Positions 22,794-30,162 of a stretch of 64,000 nucleotides of DNA are shown here, one piece after another (within the stretch, counting starts at the first letter, position 1; every line of letters begins with the position of its first letter). Source of the DNA: Tamlana sp038148895 (GTDB lineage: Bacteria > Bacteroidota > Bacteroidia > Flavobacteriales > Flavobacteriaceae); assembly GCA_038148895.1 (NCBI GenBank), contig JBBVGQ010000006.1. One strand, written 5' to 3'. Made by a program: the position numbers and the translations under genes. The notes under the pieces are model-generated. The model was not told the origin of the DNA, did not search any database, and was given only the letters and a program-made list of their open reading frames with translations.

Positions 22794-22809
22794 TAACGCT
22801 TAGGCGTTA
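22794..22809. promoter_or_regulatory. Inverted repeat upstream of groES
   Basis: TAACGC, four bases, GCGTTA: a short perfect dyad in the groES upstream region. It is not the CIRCE sequence. A role as an operator is inference from position. Confidence 0.35.
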
Positions 22810-22876
22810 TGCTAAAAATGTGCCAATGCAATTTAACTGACAAACTTTCATATCTGTTTATTGAAATGGTGGAAAT

Positions 22877-22908
22877 AAAAAATGCCAACTGTAAAAGCTG
22901 GCATTTTT
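22877..22908 (-). terminator. Terminator after secG
   Basis: AAAAATGCCA and TGGCATTTTT pair across an 12-base loop directly after the secG stop codon, with a T-tract on the minus strand. Confidence 0.8.
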
Positions 22909-22926
22909 ATTATTTGCAAAAATAAA

Positions 22927-23304
22927 TTATTCTGTTGCTGTTGTGTTGTTTGAATCTGTGTCATTTGACATAGCTGGTGTGGCATCTTGGTTGCTTGGCA
23001 AAGCCTCAGGTAATGGCTGTGTTGTAGTTGCATCTGGATCTAATGCTTTTGAATCAACACTTTCTGAACCCTTGTTTATGGCCACATTGGATATTAAAAT
23101 CAATACCAATAACACTGTTGCCAAAGTCCATGTGCTTTTGTCTAAAAAGTCCGTGGTCTTTTTTACGCCACCCAATTGTTGTGTGCCACCACCACCAAAT
23201 GATGATGATAATCCGCCACCTTTAGGGTTTTGCACCATAATTACTACAACAAGTAAAAATGCCACAACTACTATAAGGATTAAAAATATTGTAAACGTAC
23301 TCAT
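22927..23304 (-). CDS. secG: Preprotein translocase subunit SecG
   Basis: The 125-residue protein has two membrane helices (about residues 3–23 and 56–75) around the conserved VQNPKGGGLSSSFGGGGTQQLGG loop region, part of the SecYEG channel. The C-terminal tail after residue 80 is acidic and rich in Thr/Asn/Gln, longer than in the E. coli type but usual in Bacteroidota. The start codon shares TAATG with the end of the upstream TPR gene. Confidence 0.93.
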   Translation of the reverse strand: MSTFTIFLILIVVVAFLLVVVIMVQNPKGGGLSSSFGGGGTQQLGGVKKTTDFLDKSTWTLATVLLVLILISNVAINKGSESVDSKALDPDATTTQPLPEALPSNQDATPAMSNDTDSNNTTATE

Positions 23305-24248
23305 TATTCTTTATTGTTTTGTTCTTGTAATTGTTCTACTGCTTTAATTTGGTTTGCAAAGAAACTACTTTTTTCTGGATATTTCAAACTTAAAATCTTA
23401 TAAGATTGAATTGCTTTTTTATAGTTTTTTTGCTCAACGTAAATGCGTGCCAAAGTCTCTGTCATTAAGGCTTCAGGCTTTAACATTTGGGCTTTTGCTA
23501 GATTGCCTTTTTGCGAAATGGGAGATGTTGGGTTTATTTTTGGGTTTGTTGAAATGAACTTATCAATAAGTTCAAATTTTTTCTCTTTTTCCGATACGTC
23601 CTCGTTTACAATCAGTTTTTCAACCTTTTCTTCATCTCGGTTTATAGGTTTAAATCGCGTGAGTTTTAGCCATTCGTTAAACGAATGTTTTTCTCTTTTA
23701 TCAAATTGAAGCGGTTTTCCCAAATTCAAAATGTCTTCTGCCGTTGCTTCTTGGGTTTTGGTTTCTTGGGTAACGTTTTCTATACGTTCAGATTCGTCTA
23801 AAACAAAAGCTGTTGTTTTTTTCGGGCGCTCTTCCTTTGGTTCAAAAAGTTTTGGGTCCCAAACGCCTTCGGTTTCCTTTATTTGCTGGTTAAGGGCATC
23901 ATCAATGTTAATACTTTTTTGGACTGAAATGTCTACAACATCGGCATCAACATCAAAGTCTTTCAAATTTGAGGTGTTTTGCTTTATTAATTCTGAAATT
24001 TTATTTTGAATGAAGGTTTCAGAAGTAATAAAATCAAAAAGAATGCTTCTATCCGTAGTGTAAGCTGCGGTAGTTTTTATTTCTTGATTGTAATTTATGC
24101 TGCCCTGGTCCTTTAATCCTTTAAGGTAAATGGCTCGTGCCGATTGAAAATATGGAAAATCGTCAATAATAGATTTTATGCCCTCAGTTTGCTCATGTGT
24201 TATAGCTTGTGGGTTTTGAAGGGTGTTTATAAAATCTGATGTTTTCAT
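23304..24248 (-). CDS. TPR-containing protein, Bacteroidota-conserved
   Basis: The 314-residue protein begins with PQAITHEQTEGIKSIIDDFPYFQSARAIYLKGLK, a helical segment; the middle is acidic and disordered. The C-terminus holds one or two TPR-like repeats (ETLARIYVEQKNYKKAIQSY, then LKYPEKSSFFANQI). It has no signal peptide. Its position between lptE and secG is typical of Flavobacteria and hints at an envelope or secretion link, but the function is unknown. Confidence 0.8.
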   Translation of the reverse strand: MKTSDFINTLQNPQAITHEQTEGIKSIIDDFPYFQSARAIYLKGLKDQGSINYNQEIKTTAAYTTDRSILFDFITSETFIQNKISELIKQNTSNLKDFDVDADVVDISVQKSINIDDALNQQIKETEGVWDPKLFEPKEERPKKTTAFVLDESERIENVTQETKTQEATAEDILNLGKPLQFDKREKHSFNEWLKLTRFKPINRDEEKVEKLIVNEDVSEKEKKFELIDKFISTNPKINPTSPISQKGNLAKAQMLKPEALMTETLARIYVEQKNYKKAIQSYKILSLKYPEKSSFFANQIKAVEQLQEQNNKE

Positions 24249-24291
24249 TGGCTATGCCAAATTTATTCATTTTTTTGTTACGGTTAACAAA

Positions 24292-24801
24292 TTACCATTT
24301 TGCCAGTGTGGCATTAAAAATATCTTGCGTAATACGTTCAAAAATGGTTTCGTGCGCTGTTGTTTTTTGTGCACCTAAAAGCTGCGCACTTCCTGGGTAG
24401 TCATAAAAAAAGGTGAAGGTTTGTTCTAAATCATCTTCCTCTTTTTTCGTGTTAAAAAAACGGAGTTTTACAGCAATGGTCAACCTGTTCTGCGCAGCTG
24501 TATTTTGTGATGTTGCTGTGGTGGGTGAAATTCTATAATCGGTTATTTCGCCTTCATAAACCAAATCGCCGTTTGATTGCACTAAGGTCAAATTGGTTTG
24601 GTTTTGAATTAAATCTTCCAAAGCCAGTTTAAAATCACGCTCAAGGCCAGGTTCAATTAAGAGTGCCGTATTTTCAAAACGATTTACTTGATAGGTTTTA
24701 GTGCCCGGTGGAATGGATGCACCCGTAAAGGAATAAAAACCACAGCTAACAAGTGTAAAGCTGAATACTAAAAGTGTAAAATATATGAGGTGTTTTTTCA
24801 T
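24292..24801 (-). CDS. lptE: LPS-assembly lipoprotein LptE
   Basis: The 169-residue outer-membrane lipoprotein has the lipobox LVSC (about residues 17–20), followed by GFYSFTGASIPPGTKTYQV. Then come the alpha/beta LptE fold motifs LALEDLIQNQTNLTLV and YEGEITDYRI. It would plug LptD and deliver LPS to the outer leaflet. The family is poorly conserved, so the assignment leans on the N-terminal motif and on the neighbourhood (sigma54 activator, SecG). Confidence 0.85.
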   Translation of the reverse strand: MKKHLIYFTLLVFSFTLVSCGFYSFTGASIPPGTKTYQVNRFENTALLIEPGLERDFKLALEDLIQNQTNLTLVQSNGDLVYEGEITDYRISPTTATSQNTAAQNRLTIAVKLRFFNTKKEEDDLEQTFTFFYDYPGSAQLLGAQKTTAHETIFERITQDIFNATLAKW

Positions 24802-24816
24802 TATTCCGTTGGTAAT

Positions 24817-25401
24817 TTAGTCAAAATAATAACCAAGGCTAAGTTGGAGAACAGTATTTGTTCCATCAAATCCGACAGATTTAGCAAATACACTTTGAGT
24901 TTTTATAAGTGTAGACATTCCCTGATAAAGATTAAATTCTAAAAAAATATTTTTAAAATCATAACCCATTCCGAAATTGGCTCCAAAGTCGACATTGCTT
25001 CTGACGTTTCCAAAATCTTGACTTTGTTTTTCAGTTGAAAGTAAAAACCCAACTTGAGGACCTAGCAATAAGTAGGGTTTATTAAAGAATTTGAAGTTAA
25101 AAGGTACATTTAGATATGAAAGTTTATAGTCAATGCTTCTGACGTCAATAAATGAGTAGTTGTTTTTTTCTCTATCTCCTTGTTGGGAATACGTAATCTT
25201 CGGTCTAAAGACTATATTGTCTGTTATTTCGAATTCATAAAGACCTCCAATATGGAAAGCAATTTCACTTCCAAAGTAAAATTTTTTAAGAAATCCGTCT
25301 GAAATTGTAGGGTAGTTTATTCCAGCAAAAGCTCCAAACTTGTTTTGCGAAAATATGGATGTTGAAATGGTTAGTGCTAAAAAGAAAATTGTTTTTTTCA
25401 T
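24817..25401 (-). CDS. Outer-membrane beta-barrel (PorT-like) protein
   Basis: I choose ATG 25401 (MKKTIFFLALTISTSIFSQ…, 194 residues), because it starts a good signal peptide. The mature part is a series of amphipathic strands with aromatic girdles (KFGAFAGINYPTI, GSEIAFHIGGLYEFEI, FRPKITYSQQGD, LLLGPQVGFLLS) ending in TVLQLSLGYYFD. This matches small Bacteroidota outer-membrane barrels. It is 15 bp from lptE and looks like an extra gene inside the otherwise conserved sigma54 activator–lptE pair; the third-position AT content also seems higher. Confidence 0.82.
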   Translation of the reverse strand: MKKTIFFLALTISTSIFSQNKFGAFAGINYPTISDGFLKKFYFGSEIAFHIGGLYEFEITDNIVFRPKITYSQQGDREKNNYSFIDVRSIDYKLSYLNVPFNFKFFNKPYLLLGPQVGFLLSTEKQSQDFGNVRSNVDFGANFGMGYDFKNIFLEFNLYQGMSTLIKTQSVFAKSVGFDGTNTVLQLSLGYYFD

Positions 25402-25491
25402 CAATAAAATTTTTAAAATTAGGGCAATCACTTGATAAAACAACTATTTATAAACGTTTCAGTTTTTACATTGTTGTTTAAACAAAAAACA

Positions 25492-26760
25492 CTATAAATC
25501 GTATTGTTTAATCTTTCTGTACAATGTACGTTCGCTAATACCCAATTCGGCAGCGGCTAATTTACGTTTTCCGTTGTGACGTTCAAGCGATTTTTTAATT
25601 AATTCCAATTCTTTGTCCTGAAGCGAAAGCGTTTCTTCTTCTTCAATCTCTTCGGCAAAATGATATTTGTCCTGGGTGCTACCAATGTCTTCCATAGATT
25701 CTAGATGCTCTGGAATGGACAAAACTTCGGTTTCTTCTGAGGTGTCCTCATAATCGGCTTCATCTTCATCCGCATCGCCGTAAATTTTTTGAATCAAGCC
25801 TTCATTGTTTTTTTCAACATCTTTAACATTACCCGTTTTCATCAATTCCATGGTGAGCTTTTTCAAATCGTTGAGGTCGCTTTTCATATCAAAAAGAACC
25901 TTATAGAGTATTTCGCGCTCGCTGCTAAAATCGCCTTCAGATTTTGAGGTTTTTATAACGGCAGGCAAATTAGAACCTGTTGTTGGTAGATAAGATCGCA
26001 ATGTTTCGGCTGTAATGGTTCTGTCTTGCTCTAAAACAGAAAGTTGTTCTGCAATATTTCGCAGCTGACGGATGTTTCCTCCCCAACGATATTTAAGTAA
26101 CAAATGGACGGCGTTATCAGTTAGTTTTACGGTCGGCATTTTGTATTTTAAAGCGAAATCGCTAGCAAATTTTCTAAATAGCAAATGTATATCCTCCTGA
26201 CGTTCGCGCAATGGTGGTAAATGGATGTCTACCGTGCTTAAACGGTAAAATAAATCTTCACGGAATTTTTCTTTTTGAATAGCCTCAAACATATTGATGT
26301 TGGTGGCCGCAACTATACGCACATTGGTTTTTTGTACTTTACTGGAGCCTACTTTTAAAAACTCACCGTTTTCTAAAACACGTAATAACCGCACTTGTGT
26401 AGTTAGTGGAAGTTCGCCAACTTCATCAAGAAAAATGGTGCCGCCATCGGCCACTTCAAAATAACCTTCGCGGGTTTGCGTGGCGCCTGTAAAAGCTCCT
26501 TTTTCATGCCCGAAAAGTTCGCTATCAATAGTGCCCTCTGGAATAGCCCCGCAGTTTACTGCAATGTATTTGTTGTGTTTTCTGTGTGATAATTGGTGAA
26601 TGATTTTAGGAATGCTTTCCTTGCCTACACCACTTTCACCTGTTACCAATACCGAAATATCGGTTGGCGCGACTTGAATAGCTTTTTCAATAGCTCGGTT
26701 TAGGGCAGGTGTATTGCCTATAATGCCAAAACGTTGTTTTATTGCTTGAACGGATTCCAT
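25492..26760 (-). CDS. Sigma-54 activator (AAA+), without receiver domain
   Basis: A 422-residue enhancer-binding protein. The AAA+ domain starts almost at the N-terminus: Walker A GESGVGKE (41–48), sigma54-contact loop GAFTGA (88–93), Walker B GGTIFLDE (106–113) and the arginine-finger region ENGEFLKVGSSK…NVRIVAAT. There is no receiver or sensor domain. A long acidic linker (about residues 290–385, DADEDEADYEDTSEETE) precedes a Fis-type helix-turn-helix (KLAAAELGISERTLYRKI). It should drive RpoN promoters; the signal it senses is not evident. Conserved next to miaB in Flavobacteria. Confidence 0.92.
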   Translation of the reverse strand: MESVQAIKQRFGIIGNTPALNRAIEKAIQVAPTDISVLVTGESGVGKESIPKIIHQLSHRKHNKYIAVNCGAIPEGTIDSELFGHEKGAFTGATQTREGYFEVADGGTIFLDEVGELPLTTQVRLLRVLENGEFLKVGSSKVQKTNVRIVAATNINMFEAIQKEKFREDLFYRLSTVDIHLPPLRERQEDIHLLFRKFASDFALKYKMPTVKLTDNAVHLLLKYRWGGNIRQLRNIAEQLSVLEQDRTITAETLRSYLPTTGSNLPAVIKTSKSEGDFSSEREILYKVLFDMKSDLNDLKKLTMELMKTGNVKDVEKNNEGLIQKIYGDADEDEADYEDTSEETEVLSIPEHLESMEDIGSTQDKYHFAEEIEEEETLSLQDKELELIKKSLERHNGKRKLAAAELGISERTLYRKIKQYDL

Positions 26761-26825
26761 GTTAGGTTAAGGTTGAAAGTTAAAATATTGAAAAGTTGAC
26801 CACTTATTCATTTTTATTTTCATTG

Positions 26826-28274
26826 TTAGTTATTGGCTGAATACCCAACAGCCTCTCCAATTAGGGTGGCTGTGGTGCAATCTGTTGTTTTTACATTCAC
26901 AAAATCGCCAATTTTATAATGTTCTTTCGGGAAAACACAAACTACATTTTCTGATGTTCTACCCGACCAATGCTGATTTGATTTTTTTGATTCTTTTTCA
27001 ATCAACACCTCTACAATGGTATTTAAATGTTGTTTGGTTCTAATTCCGCTATGTTTTTGTTGGAGTTCAACAATTTCGGCAAGCCTTCGCTTTTTAACGG
27101 GTTCGGGTACATCGTCTTCCATTTTCCGTTCTGCCAATGTTCCCGGGCGTTCAGAATAGGTAAACATATAGCCAAAATCGTATTTCACATATTCCATCAA
27201 CGATACCGTATCTTGAAAATCTTCTTCAGTCTCCGTTGGAAAACCAACAATCATATCTTGACTGATGGCGCAGTTTGGAATGATGCATTTAATGTTGTCA
27301 ATCAACTCCATGTACTCTTCTCGAGTATGCAAACGGTTCATTTCCCTTAAAATGCGGTCGCTTCCGCTTTGAACCGGCAAATGAATGTGTTTGCAAATAT
27401 TAGGGTATTTCGCCATAGTTTCAATAACCTCCAAAGTAAAATCTTGCGGGTTGGATGTAGAGAAACGAATACGCATTTTTGGCCGTGCCTTGGCACAAAG
27501 TTCCAATAAATGGGCAAAGTTAACGGCTGTAGCTTTTTGTAAATCGCTAGCTTTTTCAAAATCTTTCTTTAAACCGCCGCCATACCATAAATAACTATCT
27601 ACATTTTGTCCTAGTAGGGTCACTTCCTTGTAGCCTTGGTTCCACAAATCGTTTAATTCTTCCAAAATGCTTTGCGGGTCTCGGCTGCGTTCCCTGCCTC
27701 GGGTAAAAGGCACTACGCAAAACGTGCACATATTATCGCAACCACGGGTAATGGATACAAAAGCCGTTACGCCATTAGAGTTTAAGCGTACAGGAGCTAT
27801 ATCTCCGTAAGTTTCTTCCTTGGATAGAATGACGTTTATAGCATCTTTGCCTTCGTCTACTTCTGCTAAAAGGTTTGGCAAATCTTTGTAGGCATCAGGG
27901 CCAACCACCAAATCAACAATTTTTTCCTCGTCAAGAAACTTTGCTTTAAGGCGTTCCGCCATACAGCCCAAAACACCCACTTTCATTTTTGGGTTGTGGT
28001 CGCGTTTTACGGCGTTGTATTTTTCAAGGCGTTTACGCACGGTTTGTTCGGCTTTGTCTCGAATAGAGCAGGTATTTACCAAAACCAAATCGGCTTCTTC
28101 CAAATTTTGCGTGGTGTTGAATCCTTGGTCGGCCATAATGGAGGCCACAATCTCGCTATCGCTAAAATTCATGGCGCAACCGTAACTTTCAATAAAAAGT
28201 TTACGTTTGTTGCCTTCTTTTTGTTCTAAAATCAAGGATTCTCCTTGTTTATTTTCGTCTATAATCTTTTCCAT
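26826..28274 (-). CDS. miaB: tRNA-2-methylthio-N6-isopentenyladenosine synthase
   Basis: A 482-residue radical-SAM methylthiotransferase that modifies A37 of tRNAs reading UNN codons. The N-terminal UPF0004 domain has cluster cysteines 33, 69 and 104. The radical-SAM cluster is C179, C183 and C186 (RGCDNMCTFC). A TRAM domain closes the protein (VEVLIEKESKKSNQHWSGRT). It probably starts the minus-strand unit that runs to secG, with a promoter at 28311–28343. Confidence 0.96.
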   Translation of the reverse strand: MEKIIDENKQGESLILEQKEGNKRKLFIESYGCAMNFSDSEIVASIMADQGFNTTQNLEEADLVLVNTCSIRDKAEQTVRKRLEKYNAVKRDHNPKMKVGVLGCMAERLKAKFLDEEKIVDLVVGPDAYKDLPNLLAEVDEGKDAINVILSKEETYGDIAPVRLNSNGVTAFVSITRGCDNMCTFCVVPFTRGRERSRDPQSILEELNDLWNQGYKEVTLLGQNVDSYLWYGGGLKKDFEKASDLQKATAVNFAHLLELCAKARPKMRIRFSTSNPQDFTLEVIETMAKYPNICKHIHLPVQSGSDRILREMNRLHTREEYMELIDNIKCIIPNCAISQDMIVGFPTETEEDFQDTVSLMEYVKYDFGYMFTYSERPGTLAERKMEDDVPEPVKKRRLAEIVELQQKHSGIRTKQHLNTIVEVLIEKESKKSNQHWSGRTSENVVCVFPKEHYKIGDFVNVKTTDCTTATLIGEAVGYSANN

Positions 28275-28310
28275 AATAACTAATGAAACTCCAGCTTTTC
28301 AATAAGTATG

Positions 28311-28343
28311 CAAAGATACAATTAATTTGTGTTTTATGACAAA
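28311..28343 (-). promoter_or_regulatory. miaB promoter
   Basis: On the minus strand TTTG (28343–28340) and TATCTTTG (28318–28311) are 21 nt apart; the miaB ATG is 36 nt downstream. Confidence 0.65.
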
Positions 28344-28463
28344 GTGGCAGTTTTATTTTGGTCAAAAAAATGCAGAAAAAACCAACAAATGCTGTCATAT
28401 TTATTTGTGGTTTTTAAAAAACGTTTACTTTTATGGCTAATTGATGAGCTAACCAAAACCTAT

Positions 28464-29234
28464 ATGAATTCTTACCAATCCTTAGAGCGTAAAATAGATA
28501 ACGCAAAACCTGTAGATTTTAGTGAAATTATTGACAATGTTATAGAACTTTTTAAAAAAGTCTGGCTAAAAGGCTTTTTGGTTATTTTGTTGGTTAGTGT
28601 TTGTGCTATCGTAGCGAGTATTTTGTTTTCCTTGATTGGATTGGCGCCAAACAGTAATGTCTTTATGGATGGATTTAGTTTGGAGGCATACATGCAGTTC
28701 TATTCATCAAGTGCTCTCTATAGTATTCCACAAAACATTCTTATTGCTACATTAACCTTGGCCTTTGTTTCGGCATTCTATAAAATCTGCAAGCAATTTG
28801 TGTCAGGTGAAACTGTGGTTGACGATTATTTTTACTTTTTTAAAAAACAATATTTTTCTAAATTATTGATGTTGGGCATCATTCATACGGCGATTTCCAC
28901 GGTGGCCCAGCTCATGTTTTTAGTTCCAATAATTTATGTTTTTGTGCCGTTAGCTTATTTCTCAATCATATTTGCCAATAATCCTGAATTAAGTGAAATG
29001 GAAATTGTAAAGGCAAGTTTTAAACTCGGCAATAAAAAATGGTTTATCAGTTTCGGTACCATGTTCGTTTGTGGGCTCATGGGCGCATTGGGTATTCTTG
29101 GTTGTGGCATCGGTATTTTGTTTACCATTTCCATAGCTTATTTGCCGGCATTTTTTATTTACAAGGAAGTTATTGGCTTTGATGATACCAGTGAGATTGA
29201 TCTAATTGGCCGAGCTGATGATTCCGATTATTAA
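28464..29234 (+). CDS. Membrane protein, paralogue of next gene
   Basis: I choose ATG 28464 (MNSYQSLERKIDNAKPVDF…, 256 residues), which aligns with the start of the downstream paralogue. It has about six membrane helices and the shared signatures DFSEIIDNVIELFKKVWLKGF, FYKICKQF…DDYFYFFKK and KASFKLGNKKWFISFG. This is a glycerophosphoryl-diester/DUF975-like integral membrane fold. The biochemical role is unknown. It is divergent from miaB. Confidence 0.78.
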   Translation: MNSYQSLERKIDNAKPVDFSEIIDNVIELFKKVWLKGFLVILLVSVCAIVASILFSLIGLAPNSNVFMDGFSLEAYMQFYSSSALYSIPQNILIATLTLAFVSAFYKICKQFVSGETVVDDYFYFFKKQYFSKLLMLGIIHTAISTVAQLMFLVPIIYVFVPLAYFSIIFANNPELSEMEIVKASFKLGNKKWFISFGTMFVCGLMGALGILGCGIGILFTISIAYLPAFFIYKEVIGFDDTSEIDLIGRADDSDY

Positions 29235-29256
29235 TAATTTTAAAATTAATTTATAA

Positions 29257-30024
29257 ATGAATGCATTAACCAGTTTATTGGAAAAAGTAGAAAACGCTAA
29301 AGAACTTGACTTCGGAGATATTTTTAATAGGTCTATAGAACTGTTTAAAAAAGTATGGCTTCAGGGATTGGTCATGTTGTTATTAACCATGGCAATGATG
29401 ATTCCATTCTATATCATTATGTATTTGCCTTTAATAGCCATGGGCGTTTTTGATCCTGAGTCCCTACAGCAAGGAGGCGAGCCTAATTTGGCGATTCTCG
29501 TGCCTTTTTATTTGCTCATGATTGTGTTCACGTTTTTTGCGGTAATAATAGGTTTTGCCCTAAAATCGGCTTTTTATAGGATTTGTAAGTTTAAAGATTT
29601 CAATGAGGCTTCAAAAGACGATTATTTTTATTTTTTCAAAAAACCTTATTTGGGCAAAACTATAAAATTGGCTGCAATGACCTTCGGAATAACCTTAATA
29701 GCGGCTTTATTGTGTGTTTTTCCTGTTATTTACGTGATGGTACCCGTGGCGTTGATGAATGTTATTTATGCCTTCAATCCTGAAATTTCTGCATCCGATG
29801 TTGTAAATATTGGTTTTAAATTGGGCAACAAAAAATGGTTAATAACCTTTGGTTTGATGCTTGTTTCGGGGTTTTTGGCTCAAATGGTTGGGCTAATTAT
29901 GTGCTTTGTTGGGGTTTTTGTTACCGCGGCCTTTGCATATTTGCCGGCCTATTTTATTTACAAAGACGTCATAGGGTTTGATGAGCAAAGTATTATTGAT
30001 GAAATTGGAACATATATTGAATAA
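29257..30024 (+). CDS. Membrane protein, paralogue of preceding gene
   Basis: A 255-residue membrane protein aligned end to end with its neighbour: KELDFGDIFNRSIELFKKVW, FYRICKFKDFNEASKDDYFYFFKK, IGFKLGNKKWLITFG and the C-terminal AYLPAYFIYKDVIGFD. It follows 22 bp downstream, so the two form a tandem-duplicated pair in one transcript and may act as a heteromer (inference). About six helices. Confidence 0.78.
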   Translation: MNALTSLLEKVENAKELDFGDIFNRSIELFKKVWLQGLVMLLLTMAMMIPFYIIMYLPLIAMGVFDPESLQQGGEPNLAILVPFYLLMIVFTFFAVIIGFALKSAFYRICKFKDFNEASKDDYFYFFKKPYLGKTIKLAAMTFGITLIAALLCVFPVIYVMVPVALMNVIYAFNPEISASDVVNIGFKLGNKKWLITFGLMLVSGFLAQMVGLIMCFVGVFVTAAFAYLPAYFIYKDVIGFDEQSIIDEIGTYIE

Positions 30025-30040
30025 AATTCAAATTTTATTT

Positions 30041-30080
30041 AAAAAGGCCTGTTTTTATTAGCTTAAAAGCAGGTTTTTTT
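30041..30080 (+). terminator. Terminator after the paralogous membrane pair
   Basis: CCTGTTTT and AAAAGCAGG pair imperfectly around an AT-rich loop, followed by a run of eight T. Confidence 0.6.
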
Positions 30081-30135
30081 ATTTAGTTAATGTACAGATA
30101 ATCCTTAAAATGTTACAGATAAACTTTTTTTGATA

Positions 30136-30143
30136 TACATTTG
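30136..30143 (+). promoter_or_regulatory. topA -7 box
   Basis: TACATTTG matches TAnnTTTG, 19 nt before the topA ATG at 30163. The -33 element is weak (TGTTAC at 30111). Confidence 0.5.
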
Positions 30144-30162
30144 TAGCACCAAAAAGCGAAGT

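Noticed and set aside
22794..22809. CIRCE element
   Set aside because: The dyad is shorter and does not match TTAGCACTC-N9-GAGTGCTAA.
28329..28463. N-terminal extension of the first paralogous membrane protein
   Set aside because: The alignment with its paralogue begins at ATG 28464, and the upstream part overlaps the divergent miaB promoter.
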